64,000 nt of DNA from Lachnospiraceae bacterium (GTDB taxonomy: Bacteria > Bacillota > Clostridia > Lachnospirales > Lachnospiraceae): assembly GCA_015056735.1 (NCBI GenBank), contig SVFT01000006.1, positions 107,377 through 171,376 on the forward strand, written 5' to 3'. The notes under the pieces are model-generated. The model made no database searches. It was given only the letters and a program-made list of their open reading frames with translations, and was not told where the DNA came from. Made by a program: the position numbers and the translations under genes. Shown here piece after piece: positions 27,326 to 35,657 of the stretch (within the stretch, counting starts at the first letter, position 1; each line of letters opens with the position of its first letter).

Positions 27326-27958
27326 TTACTGTGTGACTGTTGTCTGCTCGGACTGAGAAGCCTCGTCTTTCCATTTGTTGAACTTCTCTACTACGGCATC
27401 GTAGGTTCTCGAAGAGATATCGGGAAGATCCTTGCCCCAGGACCCTGTCGCTTCCTGATAGCCTTTCTTGAATGCATCGAGCATCTCTTCTGCCTTGGAA
27501 GGATCACCGCCGCTCAAAGCCTTCGCAAAATCAAGGATACGGTCGGATGTCTGCTGAACGCCCCAATAGCCGTCTTCTGCGATGTCGGCCTGCGCCTTTG
27601 CCTTTGTATCGGCATCGACTTCAAACTTACCTTCTGCGAGGAAGCGCCACATATTTTCGTCGTTATTGGCGATCGAGAACGCCTTGCCCTGCCCTGTCAT
27701 CAATTGTTCAACAAGCTGACGGAGCTGCGCGGTACGCTCTTCGGCATCGGCTTTCATCTTTGCAACAAGATCGGTATTGGGTGTATAGATCTTAGCGGGA
27801 TCCTTGCTGCTAACTTCCGGGGACTTCTCGTATACAACCCCGGTATCCGCTGTTGCCGCCGTCTCTGCGGCATTCTTGGCGGGAGCAGTATTTGCTGCGG
27901 CTTCCGCATACTTGTTGTATTGGTCTGTAGATACATTACTGATTCCGTTTACGCTCAT
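27326..27958 (-). CDS. Conserved protein of unknown function (Clostridia)
   Basis: A 210-residue, signal-less protein. The first 60 residues are low-complexity (Ala, Asn, Thr), and the remainder is alpha-helical with a conserved-looking core: MKADAEERTAQLRQLVEQL, DIAEDGYWGVQQTSDRILDF, and MLDAFKKGYQEATGSWGKDL. I recall similar proteins, with the same EDGYWGV and DAFKKG stretches, as a widespread but unnamed family in Clostridia. The N-terminus MSVNGISNVS resembles proteins made next to flagellar or surface genes, though none is near here. It is alone on this strand, with AGGAGG before its start. Confidence 0.75.
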   Translation of the reverse strand: MSVNGISNVSTDQYNKYAEAAANTAPAKNAAETAATADTGVVYEKSPEVSSKDPAKIYTPNTDLVAKMKADAEERTAQLRQLVEQLMTGQGKAFSIANNDENMWRFLAEGKFEVDADTKAKAQADIAEDGYWGVQQTSDRILDFAKALSGGDPSKAEEMLDAFKKGYQEATGSWGKDLPDISSRTYDAVVEKFNKWKDEASQSEQTTVTQ

Positions 27959-28047
27959 ATTGCAACCTCCTTGTCACGTCGTTTTCGGACACTGAATTGT
28001 TTCTAATCTTATTATCGGCTTCCTTAACTGTATTGTTTACACCTGAT

Positions 28048-28076
28048 TTGCTTTTTTTTCGGTTCGACGGTATAAT
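28048..28076 (+). promoter_or_regulatory. Promoter of the ispE operon
   Basis: TTGCTT (28048-28053) and TATAAT (28071-28076) with a 17-base spacer. Transcription would begin near 28083, right at the first in-frame ATG (28082), which supports the later ATG at 28118 as the real start of ispE. Confidence 0.7.
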
Positions 28077-28117
28077 AAACAATGTACTGTATACAAAAAA
28101 CACATGGAGATACATTC

Positions 28118-28996
28118 ATGGATACTCTTTCGCTTAAAGCAATGGCCAAGATCAATCTTGGCCTTGATGTCGTAAGGCGCCTTCCGAGCGGCTATCACGA
28201 GGTCCGCATGGTGATGCAGACGATCGGACTTTATGATATGCTTTCGTTTACGAAGGTCGGATCCGGCATTACGATCGAAACGGATCAGGTATCCCTTCCG
28301 GGTGATGAAAACAATCTGATCTATAAAGCAGCCAGACTCTTCGAAGAGACTTACGGACTGCCTTCCGGTGTTTCGATCCGTCTTGAAAAAAGGATCCCCA
28401 TGGCGGCGGGCATGGCAGGCGGCAGCACGGATGCGGCTGCCACGTTTGTGGGACTGAACACGCTTTTCGCAAAAGGAATCAGCCGCGAGGAACTGTCCGG
28501 ACTGTCCGTAAAAGTCGGTGCAGACGTGCCGTACTGCATCATGGGCGGTACGATGTTATCTGAAGGGATCGGTGAGATCCTGACGCCGCTTCCGGCGCCT
28601 CCTTCGTGCCATGTACTGATCGCGAAGCCGGACATCGACGTATCGACCAAATATGTATATGAGAACCTGCATGCCAATGAACTGAAGCATCATCCGGATA
28701 TGGACGCTGTGATCGCGGCGATCAGAGGCGGCGATCTTTCCGGGATGTGCACATCGCTTGAAAATGTGCTGGAGACGGTGACGGGACGAGAGTATCCCGT
28801 GATCGGCAGGATCGAAGAGCAGATGAAAGCCTGCGGCGCAAAGGCGGCTCTGATGAGCGGCAGCGGCCCGACAGTCTTCGGTCTGTTTGAGAGAAAAGAA
28901 GATGCGGAAAAGGCAAAGGCGGCTTTACGTGAAGATAAGTTGGCAAAGGATCTGTTCGTAACGGCGTTTACGGACAAGACCTGCGTACCGGTTTAG
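28118..28996 (+). CDS. ispE: 4-diphosphocytidyl-2-C-methyl-D-erythritol kinase
   Basis: A 292-residue GHMP kinase of the non-mevalonate (MEP) isoprenoid pathway. KAMAKINLGLDVVRRLPSGY at the start provides the substrate-binding Lys and is diagnostic of IspE. The GHMP loop is PMAAGMAGGSTDAAA near residue 96, and the third motif is ALMSGSGPTVFG near 245. TGGAGA lies 8 bases before ATG 28118. First gene of a four-gene run with the GntR regulator, murI and a DUF1934 protein. Confidence 0.95.
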   Translation: MDTLSLKAMAKINLGLDVVRRLPSGYHEVRMVMQTIGLYDMLSFTKVGSGITIETDQVSLPGDENNLIYKAARLFEETYGLPSGVSIRLEKRIPMAAGMAGGSTDAAATFVGLNTLFAKGISREELSGLSVKVGADVPYCIMGGTMLSEGIGEILTPLPAPPSCHVLIAKPDIDVSTKYVYENLHANELKHHPDMDAVIAAIRGGDLSGMCTSLENVLETVTGREYPVIGRIEEQMKACGAKAALMSGSGPTVFGLFERKEDAEKAKAALREDKLAKDLFVTAFTDKTCVPV

Positions 28997-29007
28997 GAGG
29001 ATGAAGG

Positions 29008-29697
29008 ATGAGTGAGGACCATTTACTGGAGGGTATGGATGAATTCCTGCCGCTTAGAGAAGTAGTATTCAAGACGTTACGAAGAGGGATCCTGACGGGC
29101 GAGCTGAAACCCGGTGAGAGACTGATGGAGATCCATCTGGCGAATCGTCTCGGCGTCAGCAGGACACCGATCAGAGAGGCGATCCGAAAGCTTGAGCTGG
29201 AAGGTCTTGTGACCATGATCCCGAGACGCGGGGCGGAAGTAGCCAATATCACGGAGAAGAGCCTTTGTGATGTCCTGGAGGTCCGCAAGGCGCTTGAAAC
29301 GCTTGCGATCGAACTTGCCTGCGAGAGGATCGAGCCGGATGAGATCGTGACGCTGCGTGACAAGCTGAAAGAGTTTGATGCGGCGGTCAGAAGCAAAGAT
29401 GTTTCGGCGATCGCGGCCGCGGATGTTGTTTTTCACAATGTGATCGTGGCGGCATCCAAGAATGACAGGCTCTCGCAGCTGATCAGCAATCTGGGCGAGC
29501 AGATGTATCGATATCGCTTTGAGTACATCAAGGATTTTTCCAAGCATGATCAGATCCTTCGCGAGCATACGATGATGGTCAACAGCATCATCAGCAAAGA
29601 GAAAAAGATCGCATCCGACACGGTCAGAACGCATATCGACAACCAGGAAGAAGCCGTTATGCGCAATATCAGAAAAGAAGCTATGGAGGCAAGATGA
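29008..29697 (+). CDS. GntR/FCD-family transcription regulator
   Basis: A 229-residue protein with a GntR winged helix (about 15-80; LRRGILTGELKPGERLMEI and GVSRTPIREAIRKLELEGLV) and an FCD effector domain (about 90-215). The FCD domain shows the usual metal-binding residues: Asp in AIAAADVVFHNVIV and histidines in LREHTMM and RTHIDNQ. Such regulators bind organic acids. No catabolic genes are near; it lies between ispE and murI, overlapping murI by 4 bases, so it may control the operon itself. Confidence 0.9.
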   Translation: MSEDHLLEGMDEFLPLREVVFKTLRRGILTGELKPGERLMEIHLANRLGVSRTPIREAIRKLELEGLVTMIPRRGAEVANITEKSLCDVLEVRKALETLAIELACERIEPDEIVTLRDKLKEFDAAVRSKDVSAIAAADVVFHNVIVAASKNDRLSQLISNLGEQMYRYRFEYIKDFSKHDQILREHTMMVNSIISKEKKIASDTVRTHIDNQEEAVMRNIRKEAMEAR

Positions 29698-30530
29698 CAG
29701 ATATAAAGAAGTTGTCTGCATCGGCGCCGATCGGCGTGTTTGATTCCGGTGTGGGCGGACTGACGGTCGTTAACGAGATCATAAGTCAGATCCCGAGCGA
29801 ACGGATCGTTTATTTCGGTGACACGGCACGCGTTCCTTACGGCGGCAAGTCCAAAGAGACGATTACCATGTACGCTGAACAGATCGTGAGATTTCTTCTC
29901 GAACAGGGCGTGAAGGCGATCGTGGTTGCCTGCAACACGGCAAGTGCTTATGCGCTTGATACGCTGGAAAAAGAGATCGACATCCCAATCATCGGCGTTG
30001 TAAAGCCGGGTGCCAAAACGGCGGCAGAGACAACAAAGAACGGCCGCATCGGGATCATCGGAACGGAAGGTACCGTCGGCAGCAGGATCTACGAACAGTA
30101 TATCAGCAGGATCTCGCCTGCTTCGCATGTTGTCGGAAAAGCGTGCCCGCTTTTTTGTCCGCTTGTCGAAGAGGGACTGCTGGACGATCCCGTTACGGAT
30201 GAGATCGCAAGACGCTATCTGGAAGGTATGAAAGGCAGCGGAATCGATACGCTGATCCTCGGCTGCACACACTATCCGCTGATCAGAACCACGATCGAGC
30301 GGGTCATGGGAAAAGATGTTGCGCTTGTCAATCCGGCGTGGGAGACGGCACATGCGCTGAAAGATCTGCTTACGGAGGAGGGGATCCTGAATCCGGAAGC
30401 GGGAGATGCAGACCTGAAGAAACACCGGTTCTATGTCAGCGATTCGGCTGAGAAGTTTGGCCGCTTTGCCAGTACGGTCCTGAAGTATGAAGGGATCTCG
30501 GCAGAAACGGTCAGGATCGAAGAATATTAA
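29694..30530 (+). CDS. murI: Glutamate racemase
   Basis: The 278-residue enzyme makes D-glutamate for peptidoglycan. APIGVFDSGVGGLTVV near residue 10, VVACNTASAYAL near 78 with the first catalytic Cys, and ILGCTHYPLI near 190 with the second Cys are all intact. The start codon overlaps the GntR stop as ATGA, indicating coupled translation. Confidence 0.96.
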   Translation: MTDIKKLSASAPIGVFDSGVGGLTVVNEIISQIPSERIVYFGDTARVPYGGKSKETITMYAEQIVRFLLEQGVKAIVVACNTASAYALDTLEKEIDIPIIGVVKPGAKTAAETTKNGRIGIIGTEGTVGSRIYEQYISRISPASHVVGKACPLFCPLVEEGLLDDPVTDEIARRYLEGMKGSGIDTLILGCTHYPLIRTTIERVMGKDVALVNPAWETAHALKDLLTEEGILNPEAGDADLKKHRFYVSDSAEKFGRFASTVLKYEGISAETVRIEEY

Positions 30531-30540
30531 GGAGTAACAG

Positions 30541-30984
30541 ATGACACAGGATGTTTTATTATCCATCCGCGGACTGCAGTTTGATGCGGAAGCCGACAGC
30601 GGCACGCTCGAGACGATCACGCCTGCGGAATATTTTCAGAAGAATAGCCAGCATTACCTGATCTATGATGAGGCGGTGGAAGGCTTTCACGATTCCACAA
30701 AGAATATCATCAAATGGAACGATTCGACGCTCGATCTGACAAAACGCGGCGCGGTGAACGTGCATATGATCTTTGAGGAAAACAAGAAGAACATGACGGA
30801 ATACAAGACGCCTTTCGGCAGTATCCTGATTGGGATCGACACGCACGGCGTCAATGTGACGGAAGAGGAAGAACGCATTTCCATCCAGGTGGATTATGCG
30901 CTTGAGATCAACTACGAACATCTTGCTGAGTGCAAGATCAACATGGATGTCCGTCCGAAAAAAGAAGCGGCCCGGTTCCTGTAG
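30541..30984 (+). CDS. DUF1934 protein
   Basis: A 147-residue, soluble beta-rich protein of the DUF1934 family, whose fold resembles calycins. It begins VLLSIRGLQFDAEADSGTLE and contains VNVHMIFEENKKNMTEYKTPFG with the GSILIGI strand. The family occurs in Firmicutes, often next to murI or argS, with no known function. It is the last gene of the ispE operon; its stop codon is inside the terminator stem loop. Confidence 0.85.
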   Translation: MTQDVLLSIRGLQFDAEADSGTLETITPAEYFQKNSQHYLIYDEAVEGFHDSTKNIIKWNDSTLDLTKRGAVNVHMIFEENKKNMTEYKTPFGSILIGIDTHGVNVTEEEERISIQVDYALEINYEHLAECKINMDVRPKKEAARFL

Positions 30985-30998
30985 GAACGGGCCGTTTT
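30968..30998 (+). terminator. Terminator of the ispE-murI operon
   Basis: CGGCCC-G-GTTCC pairs with GGAAC-GGGCCG around TGTA, followed by TTTT. The final codons of the DUF1934 gene form the left arm. Confidence 0.8.
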
Positions 30999-31005
30999 CA
31001 CGTTG

Positions 31006-31482
31006 CTATTTGATGGGATTTGCACCGGCTTTTTCCTGTGCTCTCTCAACAAGGCGTTTGAAGAAGCCTTTCTTGGGTGCTTCCTTTGCCTGTGTGGTTC
31101 CGTGGAGTCCCTTGACACCGAGGATGTACATGCCACTGACGGTTGCCTTGACTTCCTTCTTGACCGGAATGGAATCAAAGATCTTCTCGTCACATACAAG
31201 TGTCAGCATCTGCGGACCGACCTTGCACTTCACGATCGGAAGCTTGGAACGGCGCAGGTACTTGGGCGTCTGGTCGATGACCATCTGCGGAAGACCGGAA
31301 TCCTTGATGCGAAGTCGTTTCTTGTCGATGATCAGCATGGAAACGGTTTGCTTGTTCGCCTCCATCATCTCCTGCTGCTCAGCCTGTCTCTTCTGGGCTC
31401 TGCGTCCGAGGAAGTAGAGGACGACGAGCACGATCACCATAACGACCAATATACAGATTAAAACAATCGTTGATGTACTCAC
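31006..31482 (-). CDS. Single-pass membrane protein, conserved, unknown function
   Basis: A 158-residue protein starting at GTG 31482, five bases after a GGGAGG site; the longer reading to 31527 has no ribosome site. A membrane segment spans about residues 4-24 (IVLICILVVMVIVLVVLYFL) and is followed by a basic cytosolic domain: KKRLRIKDSGLPQMVIDQTP, then a beta-rich stretch and a C-terminal KKGFFKRLVERAQEK. No family is recognised. It faces the ispE operon terminator at its 3' end and is transcribed away from cls. Confidence 0.7.
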   Translation of the reverse strand: MSTSTIVLICILVVMVIVLVVLYFLGRRAQKRQAEQQEMMEANKQTVSMLIIDKKRLRIKDSGLPQMVIDQTPKYLRRSKLPIVKCKVGPQMLTLVCDEKIFDSIPVKKEVKATVSGMYILGVKGLHGTTQAKEAPKKGFFKRLVERAQEKAGANPIK

Positions 31483-31586
31483 AATAACCTCCCGTATAAC
31501 AAAAACAATAGTTGAGGGCGTTGCCACTCACCCGACTATTTTACCATTGTTTATACCCAAAAGCAAGAAAAGGAAAGGCTCCGCGA

Positions 31587-31615
31587 TTGTTTCGAGATTT
31601 TGATTGGGGTATAAT
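31587..31615 (+). promoter_or_regulatory. Promoter abutting the cls start codon
   Basis: TTGTTT (31587-31592) and a perfect TATAAT (31610-31615) are 17 bases apart. The predicted transcription start (about 31622) coincides with the ATG of cls, implying a leaderless message. Confidence 0.6.
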
Positions 31616-31621
31616 CATACT

Positions 31622-33091
31622 ATGACGATGATATGGAATGAAACGATTGATGCACTGAGCTTCATCATGCATCACCTTGCGATCTTTAACTGCATACTGG
31701 CGATCGGTATCGTTTTTTTCAGACGCAAAGACCCGACCTCTGTCTGGGCCTGGCTTCTGATCCTCTATGCCGTTCCGATCCTTGGCTTTATCCTGTACCT
31801 TCTGATCGGCGGGGATATCCATAAACGCCAGAAGTTCCGCATTAAGCGGGTGGAAGACAAGGTCCAGGAGGCGATCCTGAATCAGGAGAAAAGCCTGAAA
31901 CGCCACGTGCTGCAGGAAAAGCGCCCGGAACTGGCGCCTTTTACCGATCTGATCTACTACAACCTGGACACCTCGGGTGCGGTCCTGACCGGCAACAATG
32001 CCGTGCGGATCCTGACAGACGGCCACGAACTCTTTGACAGACTGCTGGACGATATCCGTAATGCAAGGGAGTCGATCCATATCCAGTCCTATATCATTCG
32101 CAATGATAAGCTTTTTGACAGGATCTGTGCCGCTTTGAAAGAGAAGGCTGCGGAAGGCGTGGAAGTCCGCATTCTCTATGACGGTATGGGCGGCCGATTT
32201 GTCTCCCATGCAAAGTGGCGCAAGCTCCGCCGCGCCGGCATCGAGGCTGTCTCGTTCTTCCCGCCGCTCCTTCGGCGTTTTCACCTGCGTCTTAACTACC
32301 GCAATCACCGTAAGATCGTCGTGATCGACGGACTGATCGGCTATGTCGGCGGTTTCAATATCGGATGTGAATACCTTGGCGAAGATCCGCGGTTCGGTTA
32401 TTGGCGCGATACGCATCTTCGGATCCAGGGGGCGGCAGCAGCGGGCTTGCAGCTCCGTTTTCTCCAGGACTGGAACTTTGCTTCCGACAAGGCCCTCACA
32501 AATGCCGAGCGCTATTTCAAGACGCCGGAGATCCTCTATGGCAACTGTGATATTCAGATCATATCGAGCGGTCCCGACTCTGACCTGCAGAATATCCGCA
32601 ACAATTATATCCGCCTGATCGCCCGGGCAAAGAAAAGCATCTACCTGCAGACGCCGTATTTTATCCCGGATGATGCCGTTTACAGCGCACTGATGATGGC
32701 GGCGCGCTCCGGTGTGGAAGTCAATATCATGATCCCGAGCAAGCCGGATCATCCGTTTGTCTATCCGGCGACCATGTCATACGCGGGCGACCTGATCAAG
32801 GCAGGCGCCAAAGTATATACATATAATAACGGTTTTATCCATGCGAAGGGCCTCATTGCGGATGAGAGCGTGATGGCCTACGGAACCGCCAACATGGATA
32901 TCCGCAGCTTCCGCCTCAATTTTGAGGTGAATGCGATCATATACAGCGAAGAACAGGCGCAGAAGATGGTGAAGCTCTTTAAGCAGGACCTTCGCAAGTG
33001 CAGGCATATCACGCCGGAGCAGTACGGCCGGCGCTCTTTGTATGTGCGCATGAAGGAACAGGTATGCCGCCTCCTTTCCCCGTTGTTATAA
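31622..33091 (+). CDS. cls: Cardiolipin synthase
   Basis: The 489-residue membrane enzyme condenses two phosphatidylglycerols. Two N-terminal membrane segments (about 12-55) precede two phospholipase-D domains. Their HKD motifs are HRKIVVIDG near 220 and HAKGLIADESVMAYGTANMD near 400, the second with the usual H, K and D. The start is uncertain by a few codons: ATGs at 31622 and 31628 are both possible, and no ribosome site can exist because the promoter lies immediately upstream. Together with plsC, PAP2 and the GDPD gene this is one of several phospholipid genes in the window. Confidence 0.92.
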   Translation: MTMIWNETIDALSFIMHHLAIFNCILAIGIVFFRRKDPTSVWAWLLILYAVPILGFILYLLIGGDIHKRQKFRIKRVEDKVQEAILNQEKSLKRHVLQEKRPELAPFTDLIYYNLDTSGAVLTGNNAVRILTDGHELFDRLLDDIRNARESIHIQSYIIRNDKLFDRICAALKEKAAEGVEVRILYDGMGGRFVSHAKWRKLRRAGIEAVSFFPPLLRRFHLRLNYRNHRKIVVIDGLIGYVGGFNIGCEYLGEDPRFGYWRDTHLRIQGAAAAGLQLRFLQDWNFASDKALTNAERYFKTPEILYGNCDIQIISSGPDSDLQNIRNNYIRLIARAKKSIYLQTPYFIPDDAVYSALMMAARSGVEVNIMIPSKPDHPFVYPATMSYAGDLIKAGAKVYTYNNGFIHAKGLIADESVMAYGTANMDIRSFRLNFEVNAIIYSEEQAQKMVKLFKQDLRKCRHITPEQYGRRSLYVRMKEQVCRLLSPLL

Positions 33092-33120
33092 TTGTATCCC
33101 GCGAGGGTTTGTGCTATAAT
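33092..33120 (+). promoter_or_regulatory. Promoter of the trigger-factor-like lipoprotein gene
   Basis: TTGTAT (33092-33097) and TATAAT (33115-33120) with a 17-base spacer, beginning immediately after the cls stop codon. Confidence 0.65.
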
Positions 33121-33156
33121 CTATCGTTATTAGGGGCTTTAGGAGGTAAGACACAA

Positions 33157-34239
33157 ATGAATCGAAAGTGGATGCTCTGTCTGGTTGCGGCAACGTCCGT
33201 TTTGCTCACCGCATGCGGTGTGGAATCGGAGCTCTCCAAGACGAAAACAGAGGATTACGTAGAACTCGGACAGTACAAAGGCTTGGAAGTATCCGTCGAG
33301 CGCCCTGCGGTGAACGACGAGTACACGATGAACTATATCAATTACGTTCTGACACAGAACGCGGAACTGCAGGAGGTAACGGGCCGCGCCGCACAAAACG
33401 GCGATATCCTGAATATCGACTATGCCGGTGAGAAAGACGGTGTTGCATTTGACGGCGGCACTGCGGCAGGTAAAGACCTGATGCTCGGTTCGCATACTTT
33501 TATCAGCGGATTTGAAGAAGGCCTGATCGGCAAGAATAAGGGAGATAAGGTAGACCTGAATCTGACATTCCCCGCGGATTATGCCAAGAAGGAACTGGCC
33601 GGGCAGGATGTCGTTTTCCATGTAACGGTCAACAAGATCCAGGAAAGCGTGGTCCCCGAGCTTACGGATGAGACCGTTAAGAAGATTCAGCCGGATTGCG
33701 ATAACGTGGAAGACTATAAGGCGTTTGTAAAGGATCTTCTGACCAAAGACGCGGAAAAATATTATAACCAGGCACTGGAATCCAAACTGATCGAGGCGGC
33801 CAAAGCGGGCGCTACATTTAAGAATGATCCGGCCGATGCGCTTGTTGAGATCTATTATCAGAAAGCACTCCAGAATATGAGCAAGTTTGCGGCGCAGTAC
33901 GGCCTGACTACCGAGCAGATGGTATCGCAGTATTACGGCGTGACCATGGATGAGTTTGAAAAGAAAGGCCGTGAAGGTGCGAAGGAATCCGCACAGGAAG
34001 CGCTTTTGATGCAGGCGATCGCAAATGCGGAGAAGATCGATGTCTCCAAGGATGAGATCGATGCCATGATCAAGAAAGAGATCGACAACGGCGACTTTGC
34101 GAGTGAAGAAGAGCTGCGCAGATCGCTTGGCGATGAAGATATAAGAGATTACGTGATGGCAGAAAAAGTGATGAATGTCTTAAAAGACAATGCAGTCATC
34201 ACGGAGGAGAGTGAAGGAGAAAGCAATGGAACTGATTGA
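33157..34239 (+). CDS. Trigger-factor-like FKBP prolyl isomerase lipoprotein
   Basis: A 360-residue protein with a lipoprotein signal (SVLLTACG, Cys about residue 19). It is followed by a FKBP-type isomerase domain (about 85-170; [33 protein letters not shown]) and a helical trigger-factor C-terminal domain (about 175-340). Ordinary trigger factor is a cytosolic ribosome-bound chaperone; here the ribosome-binding domain is replaced by a membrane anchor, so it should fold proteins outside the membrane. AGGAGG precedes the ATG. Its 3' end overlaps asnS by 14 bases. Confidence 0.87.
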   Translation: MNRKWMLCLVAATSVLLTACGVESELSKTKTEDYVELGQYKGLEVSVERPAVNDEYTMNYINYVLTQNAELQEVTGRAAQNGDILNIDYAGEKDGVAFDGGTAAGKDLMLGSHTFISGFEEGLIGKNKGDKVDLNLTFPADYAKKELAGQDVVFHVTVNKIQESVVPELTDETVKKIQPDCDNVEDYKAFVKDLLTKDAEKYYNQALESKLIEAAKAGATFKNDPADALVEIYYQKALQNMSKFAAQYGLTTEQMVSQYYGVTMDEFEKKGREGAKESAQEALLMQAIANAEKIDVSKDEIDAMIKKEIDNGDFASEEELRRSLGDEDIRDYVMAEKVMNVLKDNAVITEESEGESNGTD

Positions 34240-35617
34240 TATCAAGTCACTTTATCATGACAAGGAAAAATATATCGACAAGAAGATCAGCGTCGGCGGA
34301 TGGGTCAGAAGCAACCGTGACTCCAAGACGTTCGGTTTTATCGTATTAAACGACGGCTCTTTCTTTGAACCCCTGCAGATCGTTTACGGTGATAAGCTTG
34401 AGAATTTCGCACAGATCAGCAAGCTCAATGTCGGCAGCGCCGTGATCGCGACAGGTACACTTGTTGAGACACCGGATGCAAAGCAGCCGTTTGAGATCCA
34501 GGCGGATTCGATCGAGATCGAAGGCATGTCCACGGCGGATTATCCGCTTCAGAAAAAGCGTCATACATTTGAGTATCTGCGCACGATCACACACCTGCGT
34601 GCGAGAACCAATACGTTCCAGGCAGTCTTCCGTGTACGTTCCCTGATCGCTTATGCGATCCATACGTTCTTCCAGGAGAGAGGTTTTGTGTATGTACATA
34701 CGCCGATCATCACGGGAAGCGACTGTGAGGGTGCCGGTGAGATGTTCCAGGTAACGACGCTGGATCTTGAGAATATTCCCAAAACGGAAGACGGCAAAGT
34801 CGATTACAGCAAAGACTTTTTCGGCAAGCCGACCAATCTGACCGTCAGCGGCCAGCTCAACCTTGAGACATATGCGTTTGCGTTCCGCAACGTCTATACG
34901 TTCGGTCCGACATTCCGTGCCGAGAATTCCAATACGACAAGACATGCGGCTGAGTTCTGGATGATCGAGCCTGAGATGGCTTTTGCCGATCTGAAAGATG
35001 ATATGGTACTTGCGGAGAGCATGCTCAAATTCATCATCCGCTTTGTCCTCGAGCATGCGCCCGAAGAGATGAACTTCTTCAACCAGTTTGTTGACAAGGG
35101 ACTTCTGGAGAGACTGCATAACGTTATGAACTCCGACTTTGCGCATGTGACATATACGGAAGCTGTCAAGATCCTTGAGAAGCACAACGATGAATTTGAT
35201 TATAAAGTGTTCTGGGGATGCGATCTGCAGACAGAGCACGAGCGTTTCCTTACGGAAAAAGAATTCGGCCGTCCGGTATTCGTAACGGACTATCCGAAGG
35301 AGATCAAGGCATTTTACATGAAGCTCAACGACGACGGAAAGACCGTCGCTGCGGTTGACTGTCTTGTACCGGGGATCGGCGAGATCATCGGCGGCAGCCA
35401 GAGAGAAGATGATTACGATCTTCTGCTTAAGCGCATGGAAGAGCTTGGCCTTCCGAAGGAAGACTATGACTTCTATCTTGATCTTAGAAAATACGGGACA
35501 GCAAGACATGCGGGATTTGGTCTCGGATTTGAGAGATGCGTGATGTATCTGACAGGCATGGGCAATATCCGCGACGTGCTTCCGTTCCCGAGAACAGTGA
35601 AGAACTGTGATCTGTAA
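34226..35617 (+). CDS. asnS: Asparaginyl-tRNA synthetase
   Basis: A 463-residue class II synthetase. An N-terminal OB-fold for anticodon binding ([20 protein letters not shown]) is followed by the class II catalytic core: motif 2 [19 protein letters not shown] near 230, motif 3 [15 protein letters not shown] near 440. No T-box leader precedes; instead it is coupled to the trigger-factor-like gene by a 14-base overlap. GAAGGAGA gives a good ribosome site before ATG 34226. Confidence 0.95.
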   Translation: MELIDIKSLYHDKEKYIDKKISVGGWVRSNRDSKTFGFIVLNDGSFFEPLQIVYGDKLENFAQISKLNVGSAVIATGTLVETPDAKQPFEIQADSIEIEGMSTADYPLQKKRHTFEYLRTITHLRARTNTFQAVFRVRSLIAYAIHTFFQERGFVYVHTPIITGSDCEGAGEMFQVTTLDLENIPKTEDGKVDYSKDFFGKPTNLTVSGQLNLETYAFAFRNVYTFGPTFRAENSNTTRHAAEFWMIEPEMAFADLKDDMVLAESMLKFIIRFVLEHAPEEMNFFNQFVDKGLLERLHNVMNSDFAHVTYTEAVKILEKHNDEFDYKVFWGCDLQTEHERFLTEKEFGRPVFVTDYPKEIKAFYMKLNDDGKTVAAVDCLVPGIGEIIGGSQREDDYDLLLKRMEELGLPKEDYDFYLDLRKYGTARHAGFGLGFERCVMYLTGMGNIRDVLPFPRTVKNCDL

Positions 35618-35657
35618 TACGACATTATCAAAATAAAAAGAGCCGGGGAGAATCACT

